This document shows positions 30,150 through 38,162 of a stretch of DNA of 38,355 nucleotides, piece after piece. The notes under the pieces are model-generated. The model was given only the letters and a program-made list of their open reading frames with translations, was not told where the DNA came from and made no database searches. The stretch is taken from positions 1-38,355 of IMG/VR virus record IMGVR_UViG_3300040801_000659. One strand, 5' to 3'. The number at the start of each line of letters is the position of its first letter. The first letter of the stretch is position 1. The translations under genes and the position numbers were made by a program. The stretch comes from a virus.

Positions 30150-30714
30150 TTTTATTTTGTTGTCTTAACCTTCTGCTTTTCTGTCCACCCCATAACCTGT
30201 GAACGTACACCTCCCTGTTAATGTAACCCGGTTTGTAACCAAGTCCCCACAGTTTTAGGTGCATGTCATACTCTTCGCCCGTCCATAACTCCTCATCCAT
30301 GCCCCCAAACCCCTGAAGTATTTCAGTGCGGTAGAGGGTAGTGCCTCCATGTATGCGGTTTGTATTCAAGTTCTCGCTGAAGTTCATAAAGTCGTCGGAG
30401 TAGTCACCGGGACGGTAAACCCATTTACTGCCGTCGGGGTTATGCTGGATGGCGTTTGCGAATATCCACGGGTGGTCTTTAATGCCTACCTGTAAAGAGT
30501 TTAATGCGGACGGTGGTAAGTAGTCATCTTCACAGACGAACTTACAGAACTCACCCTTCGCCTTTTCGAGTCCCCTGTTGAAGTTATACGCCACGCTGTT
30601 CTCACTTTGCGAGAGTATCAATTCAAAGTCCGCACCCGTTTGGGTTTGTATGGACTCAATGCACTGCCCCAGGTATCCCCGGTCTTCGTTGTACGGTACA
30701 ATTACGCTAATCAT
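30094..30714 (-). CDS. Family 2 glycosyltransferase
   Basis: 206 aa. MISVIVPYNEDRGYLGQCIE is the GT2 N-terminal strand-helix, FCKFVCEDDYLPPSALNSL holds the EDD (DxD-type) metal site, and WTGEEYDMHLKLWGLGYKPG is the acceptor-side ED motif. All parts of a GT-A catalytic core are present, although the protein is short. It overlaps the upstream gene by 8 bp. Confidence 0.9.
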   Translation of the reverse strand: MISVIVPYNEDRGYLGQCIESIQTQTGADFELILSQSENSVAYNFNRGLEKAKGEFCKFVCEDDYLPPSALNSLQVGIKDHPWIFANAIQHNPDGSKWVYRPGDYSDDFMNFSENLNTNRIHGGTTLYRTEILQGFGGMDEELWTGEEYDMHLKLWGLGYKPGYINREVYVHRLWGGQKSRRLRQQNKNERDEQIKKIQARYTDEV

Positions 30715-31552
30715 AATATTCTGTATTTAACCATTTCTCGTCATCATGTACAAACTCACGCGCCTCCTCTGCCAACAGCTTTGAAGGGTGCGCCATGTTA
30801 TTCATTATTAACTCAATTATATTTATCAAATCTGAACTGGACATCCGCTTTTTTCGTATCTCCGGTTCATAGGTGTAAGTCTCCCGCGCATCGTCGTAAA
30901 GTATCGCACCCGGCACATTGCCGTTGAATATCGACGGCCGACCCATTAACGCCATCTCTATAACACTCAACGCCATGTTATCATGTTCGGTTAACCGCAC
31001 CCCAATAAAACAGCTTTTGTATATCTCGTACAGTTCATCCTGGTTATACCCGTTGTGGTTTGTAATTATAACCTTCGGGTGCAGCTTGCTTTTCTCCCAC
31101 CGCCTGCGAAGATCCTGCATAACGTCAGTGCCGTAATACCACAACCGTTCTTTTGCACCATAATGGTACACGTTGTTACCCGCTTTATCCTCGAATTTAA
31201 AACGCGATAGGTCAGCAGGGAGAACCACCCTGTCGATATATTCTAACCCGAAATGTTCTAAGTCGCGTTGTATCCACCACGAGTGCGCTATGTGAAAAAC
31301 CCTATGTGCGTTCTGTTTGCACCATGCTACAAAGTCCGTATGCTCATGCAAACGCAGGGAGTCCGAACCGCTCCACACTATTACCATCAGTCCCCTGTGG
31401 TTCATCGCCTGGTTTTTGGCCATTATCCCGTACATACCGAAGAACACCACGGGGGCATCACGGTCAAGGTAGGCCGTAAACCCGTACTTCTCAACCAGTC
31501 GCGGCTTGAAGAAGTCCGCACTCCAACGACAGTCAAGTTGCCTTATTCTCAT
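30707..31552 (-). CDS. GT4/GT1-like (GT-B fold) glycosyltransferase
   Basis: 281 aa from ATG 31552 (MRIRQLDCRWSADFFKPRLV). The C-terminal half contains LYEIYKSCFIGVRLTEHDN and VIEMALMGRPSIFNGNVPGA, the nucleotide-sugar binding part of GT-B enzymes. The N-terminal half is less typical. The longer frame to 31615 would overlap the upstream gene by 83 bp. It opens the glycosyltransferase group. Confidence 0.75.
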   Translation of the reverse strand: MRIRQLDCRWSADFFKPRLVEKYGFTAYLDRDAPVVFFGMYGIMAKNQAMNHRGLMVIVWSGSDSLRLHEHTDFVAWCKQNAHRVFHIAHSWWIQRDLEHFGLEYIDRVVLPADLSRFKFEDKAGNNVYHYGAKERLWYYGTDVMQDLRRRWEKSKLHPKVIITNHNGYNQDELYEIYKSCFIGVRLTEHDNMALSVIEMALMGRPSIFNGNVPGAILYDDARETYTYEPEIRKKRMSSSDLINIIELIMNNMAHPSKLLAEEAREFVHDDEKWLNTEYYD

Positions 31553-31745
31553 TGCGCTCTTTTTGGTACATTGTCTGATAAAAACTGTTGTAGTCCGCAT
31601 ACCGAAAATAACCAAAGTAATTATAGTATTCGCGTTCTAACATATTGTAAGCATATAAACCTGAAGCACCATCGCCTACCAGCTTGCGGTACTCCTCAAT
31701 AAAACCGTCCGTTTTGTTTAGTTTTCTTGCTCGTTGTGGTATCAT
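31533..31745 (-). CDS. Hypothetical 70-aa protein
   Basis: MIPQRARKLNKTDGFIEEYR, then a Tyr/Phe-rich stretch (MLEREYYNYFGYFRYADYN). ATGA with the terminase stop and a 20-bp overlap with the GT-B gene place it at the junction of packaging and glycosylation genes. It may be a partner of the glycosyltransferases or a small head protein. No family recognised. Confidence 0.6.
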   Translation of the reverse strand: MIPQRARKLNKTDGFIEEYRKLVGDGASGLYAYNMLEREYYNYFGYFRYADYNSFYQTMYQKERNENKAT

Positions 31746-33385
31746 ACGTATCTTACGCCTTTAATTTGTATTGGGCCATCGTTGTTTATCTCCTCGGCAA
31801 AGCTCATAGCCATTGCCACAGAACCGTCTATCTTTTCAACCGCCTTCGACTTGTTGAACTTCACGCCTCCGAAAGTGTCGTGATATAAGACAGTGTTCTG
31901 AACGTTCCACCTGAGTATCGGGTGTCCTTCATGGTTTATCTTCTGAAGAAGTATCTCCTCCTCCATTTTACGAATTGACCGTTGCAACTCCCCGGTGGTT
32001 TGTTTAATAGGATGCAGTTTAGAGGTTGGGTAACCCATGTCTATCATTGCCTGAATAACCGCCTCACCGATACCCCACTTATCATAACTCATGCCCATGA
32101 CATTGTACCGCGATAATATTTTTAAAACGTCCGTCGCTAACTCCTGGTGGTTAATAGCATCACCCCCAATGACATTTATAAACCCCTCTTTCTTCCACAC
32201 CCAGTAGTCAACGTGGTCTTCCTTCTCCCTCACCTTTTTCTCAGGTATCCAGAACCACGACTTAACGTGCCGCGTGCCGTCCTTCAACGGGAAATTTATA
32301 ACCATAGCACACAGGTCTTTTGTTTCGGCAAAGTCCGCACCCACGTAACAGGGTATCTTTCTTAACTCCTCATCTTTCACCTCGCCAGCGCACCGCATCC
32401 AGTCGTCGTCCTTCAACCACATATCCACGGAGTCCGTCCATACGTTCAACCGCAAATTCTTAAACCCCGTCTCCGCGTGCGCAAAGTCGATAGCCTCCTG
32501 TGCCTCGTCTTTAAATTCAATGTGGTTTAACATATTCCAGGACGGGTTTACCTTCTGCCATACCTCCGGACATTTCCAATCGTCTTCTTCGTCTGGGGTG
32601 TAAATAACAGAGAACAAATTGTCCTGCTTGCTTATCCCCCGCAATACCTCAACGCACCGACGACGGTAATTATAACACGCGCTGTTTCTATTCGTCCCTG
32701 CCGTTGTAATTATCAATACCAACCCCTGTTGCCTCGCACCGAAAGCGGTCTTCATCTTGTTGAACATCTCGTCATCCGGGTGCGCGTGAAATTCATCCAG
32801 CACCACAAGCGACGGGTTTAGTCCGTCCATCTTTTCGGGGTTGTATCCCACCGCCTCCATGCTGCCGTTTCTGCCGGGGTACTCAATCGACGTTTTATAT
32901 ATCTGTAACCTGTTGCGTAGCTCCGGGGTCATATTCGCAATACCCCGCGCATCCTTCAGACACTCTAACGCCTGGGTGTACTTCGTGGCCGCGAAATAAA
33001 TGTGCGGTGTGTTCTCGTTATCCTTCATCAAATGGTAAAGCGCAATGCCACCCATAAACGTTGTTTTGCCGTTCTTGCGCGGGACTTCAATATAAACGTA
33101 CTTGAACCTTCTCAAGTCATCCTCCTTACGCTTCCACCCAAATATCATATATAGACACCACGCTTGCCATGCCTCCGGGACAAACGAACGTCCCGCCCTT
33201 TCACCCTCGTAGAGTTTGAGCATGTGAAAAAAGCGGATGGGACGCAACCCCGCCTGTTCATCAAAGTAATACTGCCAGTCCTTTTTCAGGTCGGCTTCGT
33301 GTCGTGCTACCGCTAAACGTACGTACTCAGGTACTTCTAATTTACCATTCAGAATGTCGTCAGCGTATTGGGTGGGGTCTATCAT
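31742..33385 (-). CDS. Terminase large subunit (Terminase_1/YmfN type)
   Basis: 547 aa. ATPase domain: Walker A PRKNGKTTF (102-110) and Walker B LVVLDEFHAH (193-202), with the coupling region LVLIITTAGTNRN. Nuclease domain: first acidic residue in VGADFAETKDLCA (D351), further acidic motifs to the C-terminus. It powers DNA packaging and cuts concatemers. ATGA overlaps with TerS upstream and the small gene downstream. Confidence 0.95.
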   Translation of the reverse strand: MIDPTQYADDILNGKLEVPEYVRLAVARHEADLKKDWQYYFDEQAGLRPIRFFHMLKLYEGERAGRSFVPEAWQAWCLYMIFGWKRKEDDLRRFKYVYIEVPRKNGKTTFMGGIALYHLMKDNENTPHIYFAATKYTQALECLKDARGIANMTPELRNRLQIYKTSIEYPGRNGSMEAVGYNPEKMDGLNPSLVVLDEFHAHPDDEMFNKMKTAFGARQQGLVLIITTAGTNRNSACYNYRRRCVEVLRGISKQDNLFSVIYTPDEEDDWKCPEVWQKVNPSWNMLNHIEFKDEAQEAIDFAHAETGFKNLRLNVWTDSVDMWLKDDDWMRCAGEVKDEELRKIPCYVGADFAETKDLCAMVINFPLKDGTRHVKSWFWIPEKKVREKEDHVDYWVWKKEGFINVIGGDAINHQELATDVLKILSRYNVMGMSYDKWGIGEAVIQAMIDMGYPTSKLHPIKQTTGELQRSIRKMEEEILLQKINHEGHPILRWNVQNTVLYHDTFGGVKFNKSKAVEKIDGSVAMAMSFAEEINNDGPIQIKGVRYV

Positions 33386-33723
33386 ATCTCATCGAATTTA
33401 TCAGTCCTGTTCTTTTGCTCTTTGAACTTCAACATCCGCTCCCGGTCTTTCGGACTCAACCCGAACTTCTCGGAGAACTTTAAGAAATTAGCTTTGCATT
33501 TCTCCATAACGGTAAAGTAACCCGTGATAGCAGTGTAACCGTTCGGAGTGGTCTGCACTCCCCCGTTATCCTCGCACTCACTTCGGGCGTTATAGTACAA
33601 TGCCAAATCATTTGCCATCATCGTTAAACCAAATTCATCGACATCCTCCAAAGCATCAACGTTGTTTAGGTGTTTCTTTATGATGTCGTAATACCTGGCT
33701 GCGTCTTTTTTTAATGTACTCAT
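33382..33723 (-). CDS. Terminase small subunit, P27 family
   Basis: 113 aa, helical. DEFGLTMMANDLALYYNARS and NGYTAITGYFTVMEKCKANF, then FGLSPKDRERMLKFK, follow the P27 family pattern. It recognises phage DNA for packaging. The 57-bp gap upstream has direct repeats of TCGTGA (33764-33779) and no convincing promoter. Confidence 0.85.
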   Translation of the reverse strand: MSTLKKDAARYYDIIKKHLNNVDALEDVDEFGLTMMANDLALYYNARSECEDNGGVQTTPNGYTAITGYFTVMEKCKANFLKFSEKFGLSPKDRERMLKFKEQKNRTDKFDEI

Positions 33724-33780
33724 TCTATTACTAGTTTTATAGTTATACCCCTTATGAAATTAGGTCGTGAAAAATCGTGA

Positions 33781-34683
33781 CTATGAGGCGCGGTTTGAAG
33801 CGTCAGCTGGTACGATAGGATATACCCCGGAGTGCCTGTGTATCAGGTTGTTATGTTCGCATATATCTATCAATGTATCCGCAGTCAGCCTCCTCCACTC
33901 ATTATCAGCACTTGTTGTGTATTGTATTGTTGATTCATGTAATAGGTTTTCATAATCTAATGACTCCTGCTCTGTGTTAAATTCAAATATTCCATATTCA
34001 TTTAATAACATTGGGTTTGACGTTTGTATTGAGTCAAGCCTATGAGTTAAATTATTGCCTGAAGTTTTTCCTATCTTGACCAAATAAATACCAGGTTGTT
34101 CTTCATGCCCGAATAAATAAACGACGTACTTCAAGGTTTTATAATATTTACTCCTTTCTTTAAATACATCTAAACATCCAGTTGAGCAAAAATAATTTCG
34201 GTTGCTATCTGACTCAAATAGCTCATGACAACATCTGCAAACCTTTTTATATTTCTTTGCTTCTGGTTTATAATATCTGCTGTGTTTCTTTGAAGAACAT
34301 CTTTGACTACAATATATCCTCTGACCTCGCGCCAACACCTTCCCGCATTCTGCACAATTTGTATTGCGTTTTACTCCAGTCTCCTTTTCTCTTTTTGCCC
34401 TGCTCTTACATAAACTCGAACAATACTTTTGAAGTGAATTGTGTTTGTAATTAAATTCATTGCCGCAATAGTCACACATTCCTTTATCGTACTTCGTCTT
34501 ATATCCGTCCTTCTTTCTTCGTTTTATGTATGATTTCTTATAGCTGACGTAATCTTTCAATACCTTACTCTCTGCCCTGCACATATCACTACAATAGTGC
34601 TGGCTATAATGCACCGCCTCAAACTCTTCACCGCAGTTGTGACATGGTACTTTGTCGCCTGGTTTAACTTTGTTGTAGTTCAT
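33781..34683 (-). CDS. GIY-YIG nuclease-like protein with four zinc fingers
   Basis: 300 aa. Four Cys-rich fingers occur in tandem: CHNCGEEF...YCSDMC (~14-35), CDYCGNEF...YCSSLC, CAECGKVL...YCSQRC and CRCCHELF...FCSTGC (to ~170). The C-terminal ~100 residues (VYLFGHEEQPGIYLVKIGKT, THRLDSIQTSNPML, YENLLHESTIQYTTSADNEW) fit a T5orf172/MUG113 GIY-YIG domain. Probably a homing-type endonuclease with zinc-finger DNA binding, sitting between HNH and terminase genes. Start forms ATGA with the gene upstream. Confidence 0.8.
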   Translation of the reverse strand: MNYNKVKPGDKVPCHNCGEEFEAVHYSQHYCSDMCRAESKVLKDYVSYKKSYIKRRKKDGYKTKYDKGMCDYCGNEFNYKHNSLQKYCSSLCKSRAKREKETGVKRNTNCAECGKVLARGQRIYCSQRCSSKKHSRYYKPEAKKYKKVCRCCHELFESDSNRNYFCSTGCLDVFKERSKYYKTLKYVVYLFGHEEQPGIYLVKIGKTSGNNLTHRLDSIQTSNPMLLNEYGIFEFNTEQESLDYENLLHESTIQYTTSADNEWRRLTADTLIDICEHNNLIHRHSGVYPIVPADASNRAS

Positions 34684-34949
34684 TTCGTTTTCTTTTGTGG
34701 TGTTCTATATTTCAATGTGTCTATATTTATCTCGTCACCCAGGATAGTCTCACCGCGTCCAGTCTTGTAACAGCAGAAGACTAACCGTCTACCTCTGCCC
34801 ACATGAAACGTACCTTGTTGAGTAAACCATGCCATCGCTTCGGGTAGTGTGTCAAATGTGCCAGAGTATCGTTCAAGTTCGTCTGCTTTGTTTACTACTT
34901 TGAATGAGTAACTGCCGCGTAATACTCGTGTGTTGTCAGGTATTATCAT
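34680..34949 (-). CDS. Hypothetical 89-aa protein
   Basis: MIIPDNTRVLRGSYSFKVVN, TFDTLPEAMAWFTQQGTFHV, and a basic C-terminus (YRTPQKKTK). Beta-rich, soluble. ATGA joins it to the zinc-finger nuclease and a 14-bp overlap joins it to the HNH gene. No family recognised. Confidence 0.6.
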   Translation of the reverse strand: MIIPDNTRVLRGSYSFKVVNKADELERYSGTFDTLPEAMAWFTQQGTFHVGRGRRLVFCCYKTGRGETILGDEINIDTLKYRTPQKKTK

Positions 34950-35370
34950 TTCTCTTCTTTATTATTGTTCGTGCGTCTCTGTTAGTCTTGCGTGTGTGGT
35001 GTTCGTGACACAACAACTGTAAGTTATCTACGTCAAGCGGTGCGCCCCACCCTTTACTGTCAAGTGCGTTCGACGGGTTAACGGGTTCTTTATGGTCTAC
35101 CTCTGTCCCTCTGTTTACTGTGGTGTAAGCATCTGCCTTGAATAGTCGGTAGCATGTTTCACATATCGGTACTTGACTGAGTAAGTATGTTACCTTGTGT
35201 GTGTCCAGGTGTTGAATGTCTTCATACTGGTGGTTAGTTAAGTCCTGAATGTATTTAGCCCGTAGTCCACGCCATGACTTAGAGGTGTAGAACTTATTGT
35301 TTGAGTGTGTGCGCTTACGTCGCTTAAACTTGCGCGGCTCTCGTTTCTTATTTGACGTGGGGCTTTCCAT
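34936..35370 (-). CDS. HNH endonuclease
   Basis: 144 aa. Very basic N-terminus (KKREPRKFKRRKRTHSNNK), then a zinc-binding CETC pair, EVDHKEPVNP (first His), DNLQLLCHEHHTRKTNRDA (Asn and second His). HNH genes beside terminase often assist DNA packaging, as HK97 gp74 does. Start joins the small ORF upstream as TAATG. Confidence 0.85.
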   Translation of the reverse strand: MESPTSNKKREPRKFKRRKRTHSNNKFYTSKSWRGLRAKYIQDLTNHQYEDIQHLDTHKVTYLLSQVPICETCYRLFKADAYTTVNRGTEVDHKEPVNPSNALDSKGWGAPLDVDNLQLLCHEHHTRKTNRDARTIIKKRNDNT

Positions 35371-35501
35371 TACTTCATTATTGCGTCTATGATAATATTT
35401 ATTTTATCGTTCAACAATTCATTTGCTTCATGGAGAAGTCGCAACCTTTCTTCGTAGTTGTTGAGTGTTTTGTAAATGTACTCCTTTTCGTGTTGTTTCA
35501 T
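35370..35501 (-). CDS. Small coiled-coil ORF, 43 aa
   Basis: MKQHEKEYIYKTLNNYEERL..., ending INIIIDAIMK. Heptad-like pattern predicts one amphipathic helix. ATGA with the HNH gene upstream and TAATG with the HNH gene downstream make it an exact fit in the operon. It could bridge or regulate the two nucleases. Confidence 0.6.
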   Translation of the reverse strand: MKQHEKEYIYKTLNNYEERLRLLHEANELLNDKINIIIDAIMK

Positions 35502-35740
35502 CGCTTCAGTATTGAGTCGTTAAGTGTAAATGTTTCTCCCTTGTCGTGTATGGCCGCGTGGCAGTCGTGACATAATGCTGCGAGGTTTTCAATGTTGTCT
35601 CCTCCACCGTGCGACCTGAATACTATGTGGTGTATTTCAAAACTTATCGCTGCCCGTACCTTGCCGCAACGTTCGCAAATCCAACTATCCTGCTCACCTA
35701 TGCCGAAATGCTCAATGTAGGTCCTGGTGTACTTTTTCAT
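35498..35740 (-). CDS. Small HNH endonuclease
   Basis: 80 aa, nearly only an HNH core: CERCGKVRAAISFEIHHIVF, then GGGDNIENLAALCHDCHAAI. Two zinc CxxC pairs flank the catalytic His-Asn-His. It may nick DNA during packaging or act with the larger HNH protein. ATGA links it to the methyltransferase upstream. Confidence 0.85.
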   Translation of the reverse strand: MKKYTRTYIEHFGIGEQDSWICERCGKVRAAISFEIHHIVFRSHGGGDNIENLAALCHDCHAAIHDKGETFTLNDSILKR

Positions 35741-36372
35741 TGGAATAGCGTTTGTTGTTGTGTCTTCTCGCTTGTCTGTATGTCCCTGGCGCGGTTTAGA
35801 ATGTGTAACCCTGTTTCGGGGTGTACGCAGTTTCTTAGTATCTGGTCTTTACGGTTGTCTATCTTGTAACCCGAAATATCAAACCCATGAAGCGCCTGCC
35901 ACTCGTCGCGCTTACCGTCTTTAATGTCGGCCTCTTTGTATAATATTGTTGGTATATTGAAATTAGACCAGAATAAATGTCTGCCTAACTTAGTTGAGGG
36001 GGTTATTAGTGGTTCATAGTATGGGTTGACGTTTTCAACTACCCACTTACCGTCAAAGTAATATTGTAGAAATAGTATCTCTTGGTAAATACTCATATCG
36101 GGGTATTTAAATTCTACCCTATCATCGTTCTTCCACCCCCATAGTCTCGCCCGTGAATGTGTCTGGCATGGTGGCGAACTCCAAATAAAGTCATACTCCT
36201 TATAATGATCTAAAAGGTATTGGTGTGCGTCTCCAATTATTAACTCATCTTCGGGGAAGTAGTCAGCGTAAACCGCAGCTATCTGAGGGTTTAATTCAAC
36301 CGCTGTTACCTGAACATTCGTCCACAATTTACGGTTACCGCCTATCCCTGCATATAAGTTGAGTACTTTCAT
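35737..36372 (-). CDS. C5-cytosine DNA methyltransferase
   Basis: 211 aa from ATG 36372. Motif I MKVLNLYAGIGGNRKLW (SAM binding), motif IV SSPPCQTHSRAR with catalytic Cys69, motif VI VVENV and a C-terminal VHPETGLHILNRARD are present. It is shorter than host enzymes and has a small target-recognition region. It probably protects phage DNA from restriction. The ORF extends to 36432, but ATG 36372 forms ATGA with the small membrane ORF upstream and begins at the domain edge. Confidence 0.9.
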   Translation of the reverse strand: MKVLNLYAGIGGNRKLWTNVQVTAVELNPQIAAVYADYFPEDELIIGDAHQYLLDHYKEYDFIWSSPPCQTHSRARLWGWKNDDRVEFKYPDMSIYQEILFLQYYFDGKWVVENVNPYYEPLITPSTKLGRHLFWSNFNIPTILYKEADIKDGKRDEWQALHGFDISGYKIDNRKDQILRNCVHPETGLHILNRARDIQTSEKTQQQTLFQ

Positions 36373-36509
36373 AACTGGTTTATCCCTATTAGCAATATTG
36401 TCACCACTGCGATAAAAGCAATTAGTAACCACATAGCGCAGCCCTGTCCTTCAGGTGGTGGTACTCTGCGCGGTTCGTCGTCTATGTCTACAAAGTCAGT
36501 GTATTTCAT
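36369..36509 (-). CDS. Small single-span membrane protein, 46 aa
   Basis: MKYTDFVDIDDEPRRVPPPE, then a membrane segment (AMWLLIAFIAVVTILLIGIN). ATGA with the methyltransferase and TAATG with the DUF1367 gene place it exactly in the operon. Function unknown; membrane remodelling or superinfection exclusion are possible. Confidence 0.65.
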   Translation of the reverse strand: MKYTDFVDIDDEPRRVPPPEGQGCAMWLLIAFIAVVTILLIGINQL

Positions 36510-36916
36510 TACATATACGAAATTAGTTCTAACTGAATATCCTCTTCTTTAATATCCAAGAATTTGCAAACCTCATCCAGAACGCTGCTATAAACCTCTT
36601 CAAACTCCTCTTCACTCATATTGCTAAACGCTATGCTCTTTGGTTGAAACATCTGCCCTGTGGGTGTTACTACCCTTTTGTAGTGCCCTGCCTTCATTAT
36701 TAACCACTGACGAAGTTCGTCGAAGTTGTTAAAATGCTCCTGGTTGTCGTAGGTGAGTTTAAGTAGTGCGAAGAATTTACGGTGAAAAGCAACGTTTCGC
36801 GGTTGTGAAATACTAACCTTATACGTGGTGTCCGGCTTTAACTTCGCAATCTTGTCGTAGTCGCTGGCGTATTCTGGTAACAGCTTGCCGTTCTTTATTT
36901 GAGTGTAAAACTCCAT
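36509..36916 (-). CDS. DUF1367 family phage protein
   Basis: 135 aa. PRNVAFHRKFFALLKLTYDN and MFQPKSIAFSNMSEEEFEEV are the conserved blocks of DUF1367, found in early/recombination regions of many phages. Biochemical role unknown. It is the first gene after promoter 36928-36958, whose +1 is only about 5 nt before the ATG. Confidence 0.85.
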   Translation of the reverse strand: MEFYTQIKNGKLLPEYASDYDKIAKLKPDTTYKVSISQPRNVAFHRKFFALLKLTYDNQEHFNNFDELRQWLIMKAGHYKRVVTPTGQMFQPKSIAFSNMSEEEFEEVYSSVLDEVCKFLDIKEEDIQLELISYM

Positions 36917-36927
36917 CTTTGGTTCTG

Positions 36928-36958
36928 TAAACTTAAACTATCTTTATCTAAAATGCAA
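36928..36958 (-). promoter_or_regulatory. Promoter of the DUF1367/methyltransferase operon
   Basis: On the minus strand TTG (36958-36956), 20 nt, TAAGTTTA (36935-36928). Predicted +1 at about 36921, so the mRNA would be leaderless or nearly so at ATG 36916. It overlaps the end of the gap after the small membrane protein gene. Confidence 0.75.
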
Positions 36959-36967
36959 ATAAAGTTA

Positions 36968-37168
36968 TCAACGTCGGTGTTGCCACTCCTTAAAGTCTGC
37001 GTAATCGTCTACTATCTGCCAGAGATCCTGCTCAAGCTCCAGGGTGCGTTTATACTGTTTCACTGTGGTAATTACTGAAGCGGTTGTAAGCAGGACCAGA
37101 AATATAATAATGCAGAGCCTTACCCTCTTCGCCCTCCGTATGTAACGCTTTAGCTTTTTGTTTTTCAT
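36968..37168 (-). CDS. Small membrane protein with coiled-coil tail
   Basis: 66 aa: basic N-terminus (KNKKLKRYIRRAKRVR), membrane segment (LCIIIFLVLLTTASVITTV) and a periplasmic-side helix (LELEQDLWQIVDDYADFKEW). N-in, C-out topology by the positive-inside rule. It follows the lipoprotein gene by 2 bp. The pair could be an i-spanin/o-spanin set or a superinfection-exclusion pair, although it lies far from the endolysin. Confidence 0.65.
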   Translation of the reverse strand: MKNKKLKRYIRRAKRVRLCIIIFLVLLTTASVITTVKQYKRTLELEQDLWQIVDDYADFKEWQHRR

Positions 37169-37170
37169 CT

Positions 37171-37464
37171 CTATTCGTTTATTAAATATTCCATAATCTG
37201 ATTTTGACGCTTGATTATCTCATTTTGATATTCTATTGTCTGATTCAGGTTTTTATTAACTTTAACAAGATTATCAGCAAGCTCGTTATCCTGCTTACTT
37301 AATCTCAATACCTCGTTTTCAAGGTCTTCTATTCTCTGATAGAGGTATGTTTGAGCGTTTATCCTTTTAGCAAGTTTAGCCCCTTGAATAGCAGGGTCTG
37401 TTTCATTTACTTCTGCGCAACCAGAGAGCAGAATAGCGATTAAAATGATAAGTGTCTTTTTCAT
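37171..37464 (-). CDS. Lipoprotein with coiled coil
   Basis: 97 aa. A lipoprotein signal peptide (MKKTLIILIAILLSGC, lipobox LLSGC) is followed by a heptad-rich helix (RIEDLENEVLRLSKQDNELA, then NQTIEYQNEIIKRQNQIMEY). It should be attached to the membrane by Cys16. Possible roles: outer-membrane spanin component or receptor-blocking protein. Confidence 0.75.
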   Translation of the reverse strand: MKKTLIILIAILLSGCAEVNETDPAIQGAKLAKRINAQTYLYQRIEDLENEVLRLSKQDNELADNLVKVNKNLNQTIEYQNEIIKRQNQIMEYLINE

Positions 37465-37466
37465 CT

Positions 37467-37712
37467 CTATTTGTTTAAGTATTCAACGTTTACAGCATTG
37501 GTCAAATATGAAAACAGTTTATTACCTTCTGAGTCGTACCCGACATAAACCTCCACAAGGTCAGTGTTTGGCGTTCCTCGTATCTCTGCAACAATCTTGT
37601 CTACAATAGGTGAATTGTCATTATAATGATCAAGTTTACTACCTACAAATATTGATCTTGGCTGCATACTGAAAGCCTCTGTTATTTTGATTATTGTTTC
37701 TTTTGTTTTCAT
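37467..37712 (-). CDS. Hypothetical 81-aa protein
   Basis: MKTKETIIKITEAFSMQPRS, IVDKIVAEIRGTPNTDLVEV, YVGYDSEGNKLFSYLTNAVN. Alpha/beta, soluble. Two to three bases separate it from the genes on both sides, consistent with one operon. No family recognised. Confidence 0.65.
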   Translation of the reverse strand: MKTKETIIKITEAFSMQPRSIFVGSKLDHYNDNSPIVDKIVAEIRGTPNTDLVEVYVGYDSEGNKLFSYLTNAVNVEYLNK

Positions 37713-37715
37713 TCT

Positions 37716-38162
37716 CTATTTGTTTAAGTGGTTTAGTAAGTCCTCAACGAGTTGATGCAGTTCAGCATAACTGAAGTCTGTTTTACTTTGAAGGTTATAA
37801 TTGAATAACCATTCCTGTAAATACTCCTCAATTTCATGTTCGTTCATTATTTCATCTTCCTCACTCACTTTTTCTTTGGGTTGGTCGGAGAACAACTCAA
37901 GTATTCTATTGCCTAAAATATCACAGGCATCTGACCACCCTTCATTGTATTCTGAAAACGAATCCCTGTTACCCGATTCCTTGTAGGGGTGCATATCTTC
38001 AACCTGTTCAATTATCTTTTCAACGCTCAGCTTTTCTTTGGGTTGGTCTTCGATAAACCTATCAATAGCCTGCTCATCGCATGAAAACGTTTCGCTGGTC
38101 ATTTTCTTGAAGTTCTCGTAGGCTATTAATATCTCTCTCAGCGTACTTAAATCTTTGTCCAT
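37716..38162 (-). CDS. Acidic 148-aa protein, paralogue of the 1-214 gene
   Basis: The N-terminal ~45 residues (MDKDLSTLREILIAYENFKK) are nearly identical to the 1-214 product. The remainder is longer and acidic (SEYNEGWSDACDILGNRIL, EEYLQEWLFNYNLQSKTDFS), with QPKEK appearing twice as a short repeat. Start ATG 38162. It opens the operon of small early genes. Function unknown. Confidence 0.75.
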   Translation of the reverse strand: MDKDLSTLREILIAYENFKKMTSETFSCDEQAIDRFIEDQPKEKLSVEKIIEQVEDMHPYKESGNRDSFSEYNEGWSDACDILGNRILELFSDQPKEKVSEEDEIMNEHEIEEYLQEWLFNYNLQSKTDFSYAELHQLVEDLLNHLNK

